DNA from: Peptostreptococcaceae bacterium
Lineage (GTDB): Bacteria; Bacillota; Clostridia; Peptostreptococcales; Peptostreptococcaceae
Assembly (NCBI GenBank): GCA_029983575.1
Contig: JASBZE010000001.1
Location: 1-56,528 of the forward strand
Length of the DNA stretch: 56,528 nt
Direction: 5' to 3'
The notes beneath the pieces were generated by a model. The model was not told where the DNA came from, ran no database searches, and saw only the letters and a program-made list of their open reading frames with translations. Numbering within the stretch: the stretch's first letter is position 1; each line of letters opens with the position of its first letter. A program made the translations under genes and the position numbers. Positions 35,896-44,606 of the stretch are shown here, in pieces.

Positions 35896-37230
35896 ATGAA
35901 ACTCTTAACATTTAAAGGAGGTATACATCCGCCATATGGAAAAGAGTACGCAAATACTAAGGCAATTGAGCGAGCTAAAGCACCCGAAAAGGTTTACATC
36001 CCTCTACAACAACACATAGGTGCTCCTGCTAAAGCTGTTGTTAACAAGGGTGATGAGGTTAAACTCGGTCAGTTGATAGGTGAAGCGCAGGGATTTGTTT
36101 CAAGTAACATCCACTCTTCGGTTTCTGGTAAGGTTGTAGACATCAAAGTCTGTGATGTGCCTGGGGGTCAAGCTCCATGTGTAATCATAGAAAACGACTT
36201 TAAAGAAGAACTTCATGAAAGTGTAAAGCCAAAGGGAGATTTAGAGACTCTCACAAAAGAGGAAATTGTAGGAATCATAAAAGATGCTGGTATCGTCGGC
36301 ATGGGTGGTGCGACATTTCCTAACCACGTAAAAATTTCTCCTCCGCCAAATTCTACGGCAGAGTACGTAATTTTAAATGGTGCAGAATGTGAACCATATT
36401 TGACTGCAGACGACAGATTAATGGTTGAGCGTCCAGACGATGTTGTCTTTGGTATTAGGGCATTGATGAAATCGCTAGACGTAAAAAAAGGATTTATAGG
36501 TATAGAGGCCAATAAGCCTGAGGCTTTAAAAAACGTCATGGAGGCAGCAAAAGCTTATCCTGAAGTTGAAGTTGTGGGTCTAGAAGTTAAATACCCACAA
36601 GGAGCAGAAAAACAACTTATTTATGCATGTACTGGTAGAGAGGTACCTTCTGGAGCACTTCCTATAGCAGTTGGAGCAGTTGTTGATAACGTTGGAACCG
36701 CTGCTGCGATATCTGATGCTATTCAAAAGGGAATGCCTCTAGTTGAAAGGATAACTACTGTTACAGGTCCATGTATAGCGGAACCAAAGAATCTGATCAC
36801 AAAAATCGGTACAAAGGTATACGAGATTATAGATCAGTGCGGAGGAATAAAACAAGGTGTAGAAGCTGGTAAACTTATCATGGGTGGACCTATGATGGGA
36901 CTTGCACAATACACTGACGATATTTCAACTAATAAGGGTTCTTCAGGAATATTGATACTTCCAGAGAGTGAAGCTAGATTCCCAGAACCACAAAACTGTA
37001 TTCGTTGTGGTAGATGTACAGAGGTATGTCCAGCATTTTTACAACCTTTATACATCAGTGCATATTCACTAAAAAATATGTTTGATCAAGCCGAAGCGGT
37101 TAACGCGATGGATTGTATAGAGTGTGGCTCATGTTCATTTATATGTCCAGCTGCAAGACCTCTACTTCCTTCAATAAGGACAGCTAAGAGGGAAATTGGG
37201 GCAAGAAGAAGAGCAGCCGCAAAAAAATAG
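35896..37230 (+). CDS. rnfC: Rnf complex subunit RnfC
   Basis: Peripheral, NADH-binding subunit of the Rnf complex, which couples ferredoxin:NAD+ oxidoreduction to ion transport across the membrane. The 444-residue protein has a barrel-sandwich N-terminus, a Nqo1-like nucleotide/FMN region (GIVGMGGATFPNHVK; EYVILNGAECEPYLTADD) and two C-terminal 4Fe-4S motifs (CIRCGRCTEVCP, CIECGSCSFICP). It opens rnfCDGEAB with GGGGG about 11 bases before the ATG. Confidence 0.97.
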   Translation: MKLLTFKGGIHPPYGKEYANTKAIERAKAPEKVYIPLQQHIGAPAKAVVNKGDEVKLGQLIGEAQGFVSSNIHSSVSGKVVDIKVCDVPGGQAPCVIIENDFKEELHESVKPKGDLETLTKEEIVGIIKDAGIVGMGGATFPNHVKISPPPNSTAEYVILNGAECEPYLTADDRLMVERPDDVVFGIRALMKSLDVKKGFIGIEANKPEALKNVMEAAKAYPEVEVVGLEVKYPQGAEKQLIYACTGREVPSGALPIAVGAVVDNVGTAAAISDAIQKGMPLVERITTVTGPCIAEPKNLITKIGTKVYEIIDQCGGIKQGVEAGKLIMGGPMMGLAQYTDDISTNKGSSGILILPESEARFPEPQNCIRCGRCTEVCPAFLQPLYISAYSLKNMFDQAEAVNAMDCIECGSCSFICPAARPLLPSIRTAKREIGARRRAAAKK

Positions 37231-37248
37231 TATAAGGGGGATAAAATA

Positions 37249-38232
37249 ATGGTAAATAAACTTGTTGTATCATCATCTCCACATATAAGAACGAATGAAG
37301 ATACTTCCTACATAATGAAACAAGTACTAATCGCCCTAGCACCTGCAGCTTTAGCCGGATTATTCTACTTTAGATTGAATGCGCTATTAGCTATGGTATG
37401 CTGTATTGTCGGAGCGGTTGGTTCTGAGTACTTATTTAATAAGATAACAAAGAAGAGAAATACTATAGGTGACTATTCAGCAGCAGTTACAGGTTTACTG
37501 CTTGCATTTAACGTGCCTGCTTCACTACCATGGTGGATGTGCCTACTAGGTGGAGTTTTCGCAATAGTAGTAGTTAAGATGCTTTTCGGTGGAATTGGAT
37601 GTAACTTCCTAAACCCAGCACTAGCAGCTAGAGCTTTCCTACTAGCGTCTTTCCCAGTGGCTATGACAGCTTGGACTAAGACAGGGGTAACTTGGATAGG
37701 CAAGAATCTAGATGCCGTTTCAGTAGCTACACCACTATCATTTTTAAAGACAGGACCTCAAGGAATAGAGGCTATGAATAAGGCAGGTATTAGCTTATCA
37801 CATTTAATTACCGGTAATATCGGAGGAAGTTTGGGAGAAACTTGTGCGATACTAGTAATTTTAGGTGGAGTTTACCTAATGTACAAAAAAGTAATAAACT
37901 ACGTAATTCCATGCACATATTTGGCAACTGTATTTGTACTATCATTTTTACTTGGCGGATTTAATTTGACATTCGCCCTATATCAAATATTTGCAGGAGG
38001 AGTTATCCTTGGTGGATTCTTCATGTTGACAGATTACACTACTTCACCAATGACTACCAAGGGTCAAATCATATATTCAGTATTAGCAGGTCTAATCACT
38101 ACAGTTATAAGGCTATACGGTGGATATCCAGAGGGATGTTCATATTCAATCCTTCTTGTTAACTGTTTAGTTCCTCTAATAGATAAATTTGTAAATAACA
38201 GAGTATTTGGGGAGGTGGCTAAGAGTGAGTAA
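37249..38232 (+). CDS. rnfD: Rnf complex subunit RnfD
   Basis: Integral membrane subunit of 327 residues with about ten hydrophobic segments and a covalent FMN site. Recognisable blocks are VVKMLFGGIGCNFLNPALAARAF and GGFFMLTDYTTSPMT; the flavin threonine is expected in the SVATPLSFLK region. It overlaps rnfG by 8 bases. Confidence 0.96.
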   Translation: MVNKLVVSSSPHIRTNEDTSYIMKQVLIALAPAALAGLFYFRLNALLAMVCCIVGAVGSEYLFNKITKKRNTIGDYSAAVTGLLLAFNVPASLPWWMCLLGGVFAIVVVKMLFGGIGCNFLNPALAARAFLLASFPVAMTAWTKTGVTWIGKNLDAVSVATPLSFLKTGPQGIEAMNKAGISLSHLITGNIGGSLGETCAILVILGGVYLMYKKVINYVIPCTYLATVFVLSFLLGGFNLTFALYQIFAGGVILGGFFMLTDYTTSPMTTKGQIIYSVLAGLITTVIRLYGGYPEGCSYSILLVNCLVPLIDKFVNNRVFGEVAKSE

Positions 38233-38794
38233 GACTATAAAAGTTGTAGGGACATTATTTGTAATATGTATAGTAGCTGCTGCATGTCTAGCCTTGACTA
38301 ACCAGGTTACCGCTCCTATCATCAAAAACAGAGATATTCAAGCTAATAACGAACTTAGACAGATGGTACTACCTGAGGCAAAAGAATTCAAGCAAATCGA
38401 CGCTAAGGGATTTAAGGCTGACAAAGGTGGATTAACTCAAGAGGTATACGAAGGTTCTAACGGCGGCAAGGTTGTAGGTTATACTATTAAGACTCAACCA
38501 AGCGGTTACGGCGGAAAATTCGACATGATAATTGGTATATCTAAAGACGGCAAGATTACCGGAGTAGATATGGCTAATATGCAAGAGACAGCTGGTCTAG
38601 GAGCAAAGGCAGCTGATGAAGACTTCAAGGGTCAATATAAAGGCAAAGGTACTGATAAAGATTTGGTAGTTGCTAAAGGTAGCGCTAAGGGAGATAACGA
38701 AATACTTGCTATTTCAGGTGCTACTATAACGTCTACTGCCACTGTAAATGGTGTGAACGCCGCTATTGAAGTGTTCAACAATTCGTTTAAGTAG
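38225..38794 (+). CDS. rnfG: Rnf complex subunit RnfG
   Basis: A 189-residue subunit with one N-terminal membrane segment and an extracytoplasmic FMN-binding domain. The flavin is covalently held at the threonine of SGATITS (residues about 165-171). I start at GTG 38225, where GGGGAGG lies 9 bases upstream; the longer TTG reading would include the binding site. The overlap with rnfD suggests coupling. Confidence 0.94.
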   Translation: MSKTIKVVGTLFVICIVAAACLALTNQVTAPIIKNRDIQANNELRQMVLPEAKEFKQIDAKGFKADKGGLTQEVYEGSNGGKVVGYTIKTQPSGYGGKFDMIIGISKDGKITGVDMANMQETAGLGAKAADEDFKGQYKGKGTDKDLVVAKGSAKGDNEILAISGATITSTATVNGVNAAIEVFNNSFK

Positions 38795-38805
38795 GAGGGA
38801 TATCA

Positions 38806-39399
38806 ATGAATTTAGGTAAAATATTTAAAGCCGGTATAATAGATGATAACCCAACCTTCGTGCAGGTTATCGGTATGTGTCCAACCCTTGCCGTTACTAC
38901 ATCAGCTATAAACGGACTCGGTATGGGACTTTCTACAGCTGCGGTTTTAATCTGTGCAAACTTGGTTATATCCGCTCTAAGAAAGATAATTCCTGATAAG
39001 GTAAGGATACCGGTATTCATAGTTGTAATTGCATCTTTCGTTACAATAGTACAGATGGTGCTTAAGGCTTTCGTTCCAGCACTTGACAAGGCACTTGGAC
39101 TTTACATTCCGCTAATAGTTGTTAACTGTATCATACTTGCTAGAGCAGAGAGTTTCGCAAGCAAAAACGGTGTGGTTTCATCTATAGTAGATGGTTTAGG
39201 ACAAGGTATAGGATTTACGATAGCTTTATTCGTACTAGGAGCTGTCAGAGAAATCTTAGGTAATGGTAGTATACTTAATTTCGCAATACTAGGTTCTCAC
39301 TACCAACCTATACTTATATTTATACTGCCTCCAGGAGCTTTCCTAACACTAGGATTTTTATTTGCAGGCTTTAATAAATTGAGTAAGAAGAAGGCATAG
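38806..39399 (+). CDS. rnfE: Rnf complex subunit RnfE
   Basis: Membrane subunit, 197 residues, six hydrophobic segments. It starts with GIIDDNPTFVQVIGMCPTLAVT, typical of the RnfE/NqrD family, and carries the conserved CP pair that helps hold the intramembrane iron-sulfur centre shared with RnfA. AGGAGGG precedes the ATG. Confidence 0.96.
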   Translation: MNLGKIFKAGIIDDNPTFVQVIGMCPTLAVTTSAINGLGMGLSTAAVLICANLVISALRKIIPDKVRIPVFIVVIASFVTIVQMVLKAFVPALDKALGLYIPLIVVNCIILARAESFASKNGVVSSIVDGLGQGIGFTIALFVLGAVREILGNGSILNFAILGSHYQPILIFILPPGAFLTLGFLFAGFNKLSKKKA

Positions 39400-39414
39400 C
39401 GGAGGTGTAATATA

Positions 39415-39990
39415 ATGAAATTAATTTTATTGTTTTTAAGTATAGTATTAGTTAACAACGTTATTACATCGCAGTTTTTGGGTATTTGTCCGTTCCTAGG
39501 TGTATCAAAGAAAGTCGATACAGCAATAGGTATGGGTGTTGCCGTAACTTTTGTTTTGACTCTTGCTTCTATCATCACATTCTTTATTCAGATGATATTG
39601 GTAAAGACAGGAACAGTTTACCTACAAACAATAGCTTTTATACTAGTTATTGCGTCAATCGTTCAGTTCGTTGAGATGGTAATCAAGAAGATGTCACCTT
39701 CTCTATATCAAGCGCTAGGAGTTTTCCTACCACTTATAACTACAAACTGTGCGGTTTTGGGTATTGCGTTGGTTAACGTGGACAAGGGATATAATTTGAT
39801 AGAGACCATTATAAATGGTTTTGGAGCAGGTATTGGTTTTACATTGGCGATTGTAATATTCGCAGGTATAAGGGAGAGACTAGAACTATCAGATGTAAAT
39901 GAAGCTTTTGAAGGTTTCCCTATAACGCTGATATCAGCGGGTCTGATGTCTATTGCATTCCTTGGATTTACAGGATTAATCAAATTATAG
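39415..39990 (+). CDS. rnfA: Rnf complex subunit RnfA
   Basis: Membrane subunit, 191 residues, six hydrophobic segments, homologous to RnfE in opposite topology. Conserved features include NNVITSQFLGICPFLGVSKK and LPLITTNCAVLG, containing the cysteines that ligate the shared iron-sulfur centre. It precedes rnfB by 14 bases. Confidence 0.96.
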   Translation: MKLILLFLSIVLVNNVITSQFLGICPFLGVSKKVDTAIGMGVAVTFVLTLASIITFFIQMILVKTGTVYLQTIAFILVIASIVQFVEMVIKKMSPSLYQALGVFLPLITTNCAVLGIALVNVDKGYNLIETIINGFGAGIGFTLAIVIFAGIRERLELSDVNEAFEGFPITLISAGLMSIAFLGFTGLIKL

Positions 39991-40004
39991 GAGGTGCATA
40001 GAGT

Positions 40005-41087
40005 ATGGTAATTGCGATATTAGTACTAGGTTTACTAGGATTGGTCTTCGGTCTTATACTGGATTTTGCATCTAAGAAATTTGCAGTTGAAGTTGATCCA
40101 AGAGAAGAAGCTGTGTTGTCAGTGCTTCCGGGAGCAAACTGCGGAGGTTGCGGATTTCCTGGTTGTGGAGGTCTAGCTGCTGCAATAGCATCTGGTGAAG
40201 CACCAGTTAACGCATGTCCAGTCGGAGGTGCTCAAGTTGCGGCACAGGTTGCTGAAATAATGGGTGTTGAAGCTGAGACAGGAGCTCGTAAGGTTGCTAA
40301 GGTAATATGTAAGGGTAATCACGACAATGCTTCTACAAAATACCTATATGACGGTTACACAGATTGTAGGGCTGCGGCTGCTCTTAACGGTGGTCAAAAA
40401 ATATGTAAGTATGGATGTTTAGGACTTGGCTCTTGTGTTCAAGTGTGTAAGTTCGATGCAATTCATGTTGTAAATGGAGTTGCTGTAGTTGATGAAGACA
40501 AATGCGTTAACTGTGGTAAATGTATAGATATTTGTCCAAAACAACTTATAATAAGAAAACCGGTTGATAAAGAGGTCGTTGTTGAATGTAACAGTTTAGA
40601 CTTCGGTAAGACTGTTAAAGATGCTTGTACAGTAGGATGTATAGGATGTGGAATCTGTTTTAAAACTTGTAAATTCGGAGCTATTGTCTTTGAAAATAAG
40701 ATAGCTAAGATAGATTTTGACAAGTGCGTTCAGTGTAATATGTGTGCGCAAAAGTGTCCTACTAAAGCAATAAATCCTAAGGAGAGAAAAAAGAAAGTTC
40801 CTCCTAAAAAGGTAGAGGCTAAACCACAAGAAGCAAAGAATGAAGAGGTTAAGCCAGAACCAAAGGCAGCAGAACCTAAGGAAGTAAAACCTCAAGAACC
40901 TAAAGAGGCTAAGGAAGTAAAAGCTCAAGAGGTTAAGCCGGCTGAAAAGGAAGTAAAGACTGAGGAAGTTAAGCCAGTTGAGGAAGTAAAAACTCAGGAG
41001 ACTAAACCAGTTGAAGAGGTCAAAATTGAGGAAACTAAGCCAGTCGAAGAAGTTAAGCCAGTTGAAGAGGTTAAACCAGTAGAATAA
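40005..41087 (+). CDS. rnfB: Rnf complex subunit RnfB with long repetitive tail
   Basis: Ferredoxin-oxidising subunit, 360 residues. One N-terminal membrane segment is followed by the GANCGGCGFPGCGG cluster motif (43-56) and four further ferredoxin-type sites: CKYGCLGLGSCVQVCK, CVNCGKCIDICP, CIGCGICFKTCK and CVQCNMCAQKCP. After residue 258 comes about 100 residues of Lys/Glu/Pro/Val repeats (units like KPVEEV). The repeats are also visible in the DNA. The core is normal; the tail is far longer than most family members need. Tandem terminators follow. Confidence 0.95.
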   Translation: MVIAILVLGLLGLVFGLILDFASKKFAVEVDPREEAVLSVLPGANCGGCGFPGCGGLAAAIASGEAPVNACPVGGAQVAAQVAEIMGVEAETGARKVAKVICKGNHDNASTKYLYDGYTDCRAAAALNGGQKICKYGCLGLGSCVQVCKFDAIHVVNGVAVVDEDKCVNCGKCIDICPKQLIIRKPVDKEVVVECNSLDFGKTVKDACTVGCIGCGICFKTCKFGAIVFENKIAKIDFDKCVQCNMCAQKCPTKAINPKERKKKVPPKKVEAKPQEAKNEEVKPEPKAAEPKEVKPQEPKEAKEVKAQEVKPAEKEVKTEEVKPVEEVKTQETKPVEEVKIEETKPVEEVKPVEEVKPVE

Positions 41088-41094
41088 TTTTAAG

Positions 41095-41119
41095 GGAGGT
41101 CTAATAGACCTCCTTTTTT
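41095..41119 (+). terminator. First terminator after rnfB
   Basis: GGAGGTCT (41095-41102), 3-base loop, AGACCTCC (41106-41113), then TTTTTT. Confidence 0.92.
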
Positions 41120-41163
41120 GTGAATTAAATATTGTTTTTAAAGCAAAAATATCTTATGTAGTA

Positions 41164-41195
41164 GGGGTCTTTGATGTGTACAAAGGCCTCTTTTT
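41164..41195 (+). terminator. Second terminator after rnfB
   Basis: GGGGTCTTTG (41164-41173), 7-base loop, CAAAGGCCTC (41181-41190), pairing with two G-U pairs, then TTTTT. With the previous hairpin it forms a tandem terminator that insulates rnf from radC. Confidence 0.8.
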
Positions 41196-41297
41196 AGCGG
41201 ATGAATATATATAAATTTAATATGAATAAGAATGTGACTATAATTAAAATGAAAGTATTTCACCCGTTAATGAATATTTTAAAACTCTCAGTAATTA

Positions 41298-41326
41298 TTG
41301 AAATTTTTGCTGTAAAATGATAGACT
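41298..41326 (+). promoter_or_regulatory. Probable radC promoter
   Basis: TTGAAA (41298-41303), 17-base spacer, TAGACT (41321-41326) with TG at the extended position. The rest of the 41196-41297 gap shows nothing I can assign. Confidence 0.5.
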
Positions 41327-41359
41327 TAAATATGGAAACAATAGTTAAGAGGTGGTAAT

Positions 41360-41407
41360 ATGATAAAATATACTTCTATTAATACCACTAGTTCTATTAG
41401 GTGGTAA
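41360..41407 (+). CDS. Possible 15-residue leader peptide upstream of radC
   Basis: ATG at 41360 follows AGAGGTGG by 4 bases and encodes MIKYTSINTTSSIRW. The stop at 41405-41407 overlaps a second copy of the same nine bases AGGTGGTAA (41350-41358 and 41399-41407) that would serve radC. TACCAC at 41383-41388 can pair with GTGGTA in either copy, so the two ribosome-binding sites may compete. Translation is unproven; no homolog is known to me. Confidence 0.45.
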   Translation: MIKYTSINTTSSIRW

Positions 41408-41414
41408 CCGAGTT

Positions 41415-42113
41415 TTGAAATACGATAATAGTGGTTCGCTTATGATTAGAGAGATGCTGTATGATGAGAGGCCTAGGGAGAAATTAGTAGCCAAGGGCCC
41501 TGAGTATCTAACTGATGTCGAGCTTTTAGCAATACTTCTCAGAACCGGAACTCAAGGCATGAGTGCCATTGATGTTTCTAGAAATCTATTAAAAAATTAC
41601 AACCAAGGTGTGAGGTCGTTGACAGAGGTAAAGATCGAAGAGCTTTGTGCCTATGAGGGAATTGGTAAGTCTAAGGCGGCTCTTATACTTGCAGCTGTCG
41701 AGCTAGGAAAGAGGATAGCTACGGCTGTCCCTGAAAATAGGACGATAACCAGCCCTGAGGATGTTTATAGATTTTATGGAGAGGAAATGAAGCATCTGAA
41801 AAAAGAGGAGTTTAGAACGATTATGCTTGATACAAAAAACAGGATAATATCTGAATCCAAGGTGTCTGTAGGAACTTTGAACTCTTCGTTGGTTCACCCT
41901 AGGGAAGTATTCAAGGATGCGATAAGGATTAGCGCGTGTTCTATGATATTAGTTCACAATCATCCATCAGGAAATTCCAAACCTTCCAATCAAGATTTTA
42001 TGACGACTTCAAGGTTGAAAGAGTGCGGAGACATTGTTGGCATCAGTATTATCGATCATATAGTCATCGGCGATGGAGAATATTACAGCTTTAAAGAAAA
42101 CAATGATTTATAG
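41415..42113 (+). CDS. radC: RadC family protein (JAMM/MPN domain)
   Basis: A 232-residue protein with an N-terminal helix-hairpin-helix region (YEGIGKSKAALILAAVELGKR) and a C-terminal JAMM metal motif (VHNHPSGNSKPSNQD). Despite its name its role in DNA repair is doubtful and its activity unknown. The reading frame opens with TTG at 41415, 10 bases after AGGTGG. ATG at 41442 (MIREMLYDERPREKL) is a plausible alternative that fits the usual family N-terminus. It lies upstream of mreB, as in many Bacillota. Confidence 0.9.
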   Translation: MKYDNSGSLMIREMLYDERPREKLVAKGPEYLTDVELLAILLRTGTQGMSAIDVSRNLLKNYNQGVRSLTEVKIEELCAYEGIGKSKAALILAAVELGKRIATAVPENRTITSPEDVYRFYGEEMKHLKKEEFRTIMLDTKNRIISESKVSVGTLNSSLVHPREVFKDAIRISACSMILVHNHPSGNSKPSNQDFMTTSRLKECGDIVGISIIDHIVIGDGEYYSFKENNDL

Positions 42114-42144
42114 TTTATTAGATAGTCATTAACGGGAGGAAGAA

Positions 42145-43206
42145 ATGAGTAAGGAAAAAGGTGGATTTTTCAGTAATCTATTTAAATTCAATAAAATATC
42201 TCAGGATATGGGGATAGACTTAGGAACAGCAAATACTTTAGTTTATATAAAAGGACAGGGAATTGTGGTTAGAGAGCCATCAGTGGTAGCTATTAGAGAT
42301 GACAGCAAAGAAGTTTTAGCTGTGGGGGAAGAGGCAAAGAGGATGATAGGTCGTACACCTGGAAATATAGTTGCCATTAGACCTATGAAAGATGGTGTAA
42401 TAGCAGATTTTGACATTACCCAGTCAATGATTTCTTATTTTATTCAAAAAGCTGCAGAGAAAAAGGGAATGCTTAATTTAAGGATTGCTATCTGTGTGCC
42501 TTATGGTGTTACAGAAGTCGAAAAAAATGCCATAGAGCAGGCTGCTATTCAAGCGGGTGCCAAGGATAGTTTTTTAATTGAAGAGCCTATGGCTGCTGCT
42601 ATTGGAGCAGGTATTAGGGTAGAAAATCCTGATGGAAATATGATAGTCGACATAGGTGGAGGTACTACTGAAATTGCAGTTATATCATTAGGTGGAATAG
42701 TGGCAGCTAAGTCAATTCGTTCAGGAGGGGACGAATTTGATGAATCGATAGTCGACTACGTGAGAAAGGAATACAATCTAATGATTGGAGAGAGAACGGC
42801 TGAAAATATTAAAGTTGCCATTGGATCTAGTCATTATGACGATAAAGAGTTGTATAAAGAGATTAGAGGTAGAGATCTGATGACCGGACTGCCAAAGATC
42901 ATTACAATAAGCTCATCTGAAATAAGAGAGGCTCTAAAGGATACTGTAGATGTGATCGTCGACGGAATAAAGGCTACACTGGAAGCCACACCACCGGAGT
43001 TAGCTTCTGACATAATGGAAAATGGAATACTTCTAACAGGTGGGGGTGCGATGTTGAGGGGACTTGCAAATCTAGTGAGTGAGCAAACAGGTCTATTCGT
43101 CAAAGTGGCGGAAAATCCTCTTGATTGCGTTGCACTTGGAACAGGAAAGTCTATTGAAGATCCCGAGATATTCGAAAAAGTATTATTAGTGAATTCTAAA
43201 CAGTAA
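42145..43206 (+). CDS. mreB: Rod shape-determining protein MreB
   Basis: Bacterial actin homologue that positions the elongation machinery along the inner membrane. The 353-residue protein has DMGIDLGTANTLVYIKGQGIVVREPSVVA (phosphate-1 region), IVDIGGGTTEIAVISLGG (phosphate-2) and the adenosine motif GILLTGGGAMLRGL. GGGAGG lies 7 bases upstream. It heads mreB-mreC-mreD-PBP2-rodA. Confidence 0.97.
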   Translation: MSKEKGGFFSNLFKFNKISQDMGIDLGTANTLVYIKGQGIVVREPSVVAIRDDSKEVLAVGEEAKRMIGRTPGNIVAIRPMKDGVIADFDITQSMISYFIQKAAEKKGMLNLRIAICVPYGVTEVEKNAIEQAAIQAGAKDSFLIEEPMAAAIGAGIRVENPDGNMIVDIGGGTTEIAVISLGGIVAAKSIRSGGDEFDESIVDYVRKEYNLMIGERTAENIKVAIGSSHYDDKELYKEIRGRDLMTGLPKIITISSSEIREALKDTVDVIVDGIKATLEATPPELASDIMENGILLTGGGAMLRGLANLVSEQTGLFVKVAENPLDCVALGTGKSIEDPEIFEKVLLVNSKQ

Positions 43207-43220
43207 AGTTGGTGATATTC

Positions 43221-44105
43221 TTGAAATATCAAAGAAAGAGAATATTGAAACGAAAGCCTAACTATAAAATAATAGCAACGTTCTTTGTTGCTATTATTTT
43301 GGTTATAGTAACTATAACCTCATTGGTAAAGGGCTCTTTTTCATCTAATGTGACGGGCAGTTTAAAACAACCACTTTATGCGGTTGGAGGAGGAATAAAT
43401 CGCATAAAGAGAACCCCTGCGAAGTTTTTCTCGGATTTGGCTAACTTTATGAAAAATGCTGACAGGGTAGAGAAACTTGAGAGGGAAAACAGCGAGTTAA
43501 AAAGAGACCTTCTAAAGATGCAGAAGGAAAAGAATACGCAAGCTTCATTACTAGAACTACAAAACTCACTTAATTACTATAAGTTAGATGATGAAAACAG
43601 ATATATAACAGCTGGCACAGTTGCTAAAAACGATGGACTTTACTATGAGAGTTTTGTAATTAGCGCAGGAAAAAACGCGGGCGTTGTAAAGGATAGTGTA
43701 GTTATAAACGAGAAGGGCGTCATAGGTATTGTATATGAAGTGGATCAGAAATATTCAAAGGTAATAACTTTGATTGACTCGAAAACTTCAGTTGGATTTT
43801 CATTAAATAAAAATCCTAATGACAAGGGAGTTATATCTCACAATATTTCGCTTCCGGAAAAATTAAAGAGTAATTCCAAGGAGTTTTTAGTTGGATACCT
43901 TTTTAATTCCGAAGCCGACGTCATTCAAGGGGACTCTATTTCGACTTCAGGTTTAGGAATATACCCAGGGGGACTTCCAATTGGTGAGGTCGATGAGGTT
44001 AGATACGACAAAAATAAATCTATAAAGTATATAAAGATAAGGCCCTTTGTAGATTATTCTATGATTGATGACGTTATTGTAATACCCCCTAGAAATTTAA
44101 GATAG
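43221..44105 (+). CDS. mreC: Rod shape-determining protein MreC
   Basis: Bitopic membrane protein that links MreB to the extracytoplasmic elongation enzymes. It has a basic N-terminus, one membrane segment (about residues 16-38), a coiled coil (about 75-115) and the beta-rich MreC domain to residue 294. The start is uncertain: TTG at 43221 with GGTGAT just upstream, or TTG at 43209 or GTG at 43212 in the same frame. The gap to mreB is small and expression is likely coupled. Confidence 0.93.
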   Translation: MKYQRKRILKRKPNYKIIATFFVAIILVIVTITSLVKGSFSSNVTGSLKQPLYAVGGGINRIKRTPAKFFSDLANFMKNADRVEKLERENSELKRDLLKMQKEKNTQASLLELQNSLNYYKLDDENRYITAGTVAKNDGLYYESFVISAGKNAGVVKDSVVINEKGVIGIVYEVDQKYSKVITLIDSKTSVGFSLNKNPNDKGVISHNISLPEKLKSNSKEFLVGYLFNSEADVIQGDSISTSGLGIYPGGLPIGEVDEVRYDKNKSIKYIKIRPFVDYSMIDDVIVIPPRNLR

Positions 44106-44113
44106 GTGATGTT

Positions 44114-44602
44114 ATGAATAATATGATAAAGGAAATATTAAAGATAATAATTGGAATACTGATCATTGTTATTCAAGTGTCCTTTCTTAACTTAATTTTA
44201 CCAAAGGCTATTATTCCTAATCTACTGGTAATTTTTATAGTCATAACATCTCTTTACAACGATCAGGTAAAATCTATGTGCACTTCTATGTTTATGGGAG
44301 TACTATTAGATATAATGGTTGGTTCGATAATAAGTATGAGCGCAATGGTTTTTTTAGTGGTGTCATATCTTATATCAAAATATAGGCTTAAGATATATAG
44401 AGATAATAGGGTCATAGTTTCTGGTTTTGTTTTTATTACGAGTATAATTTATAATATTACTGGATACATATTGACTGCGATTAGATATAATATAGGACCT
44501 GTGTTTGAATTTGTGGTTATCGGACTTTTGATTACACCTCTAATCAATTCACTGATAACATACTTTATTTTTAACAAGGTCAGAAAGTTTTTAGGACAGT
44601 AA
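44114..44602 (+). CDS. mreD: Rod shape-determining protein MreD
   Basis: A 162-residue polytopic membrane protein with about five hydrophobic segments, matching MreD in size, hydropathy and position between mreC and PBP2. Sequence conservation in this family is low, so context carries much of the call. AGGTGAT lies 3 bases before the ATG. Confidence 0.9.
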   Translation: MNNMIKEILKIIIGILIIVIQVSFLNLILPKAIIPNLLVIFIVITSLYNDQVKSMCTSMFMGVLLDIMVGSIISMSAMVFLVVSYLISKYRLKIYRDNRVIVSGFVFITSIIYNITGYILTAIRYNIGPVFEFVVIGLLITPLINSLITYFIFNKVRKFLGQ

Positions 44603-44606
44603 AGTT

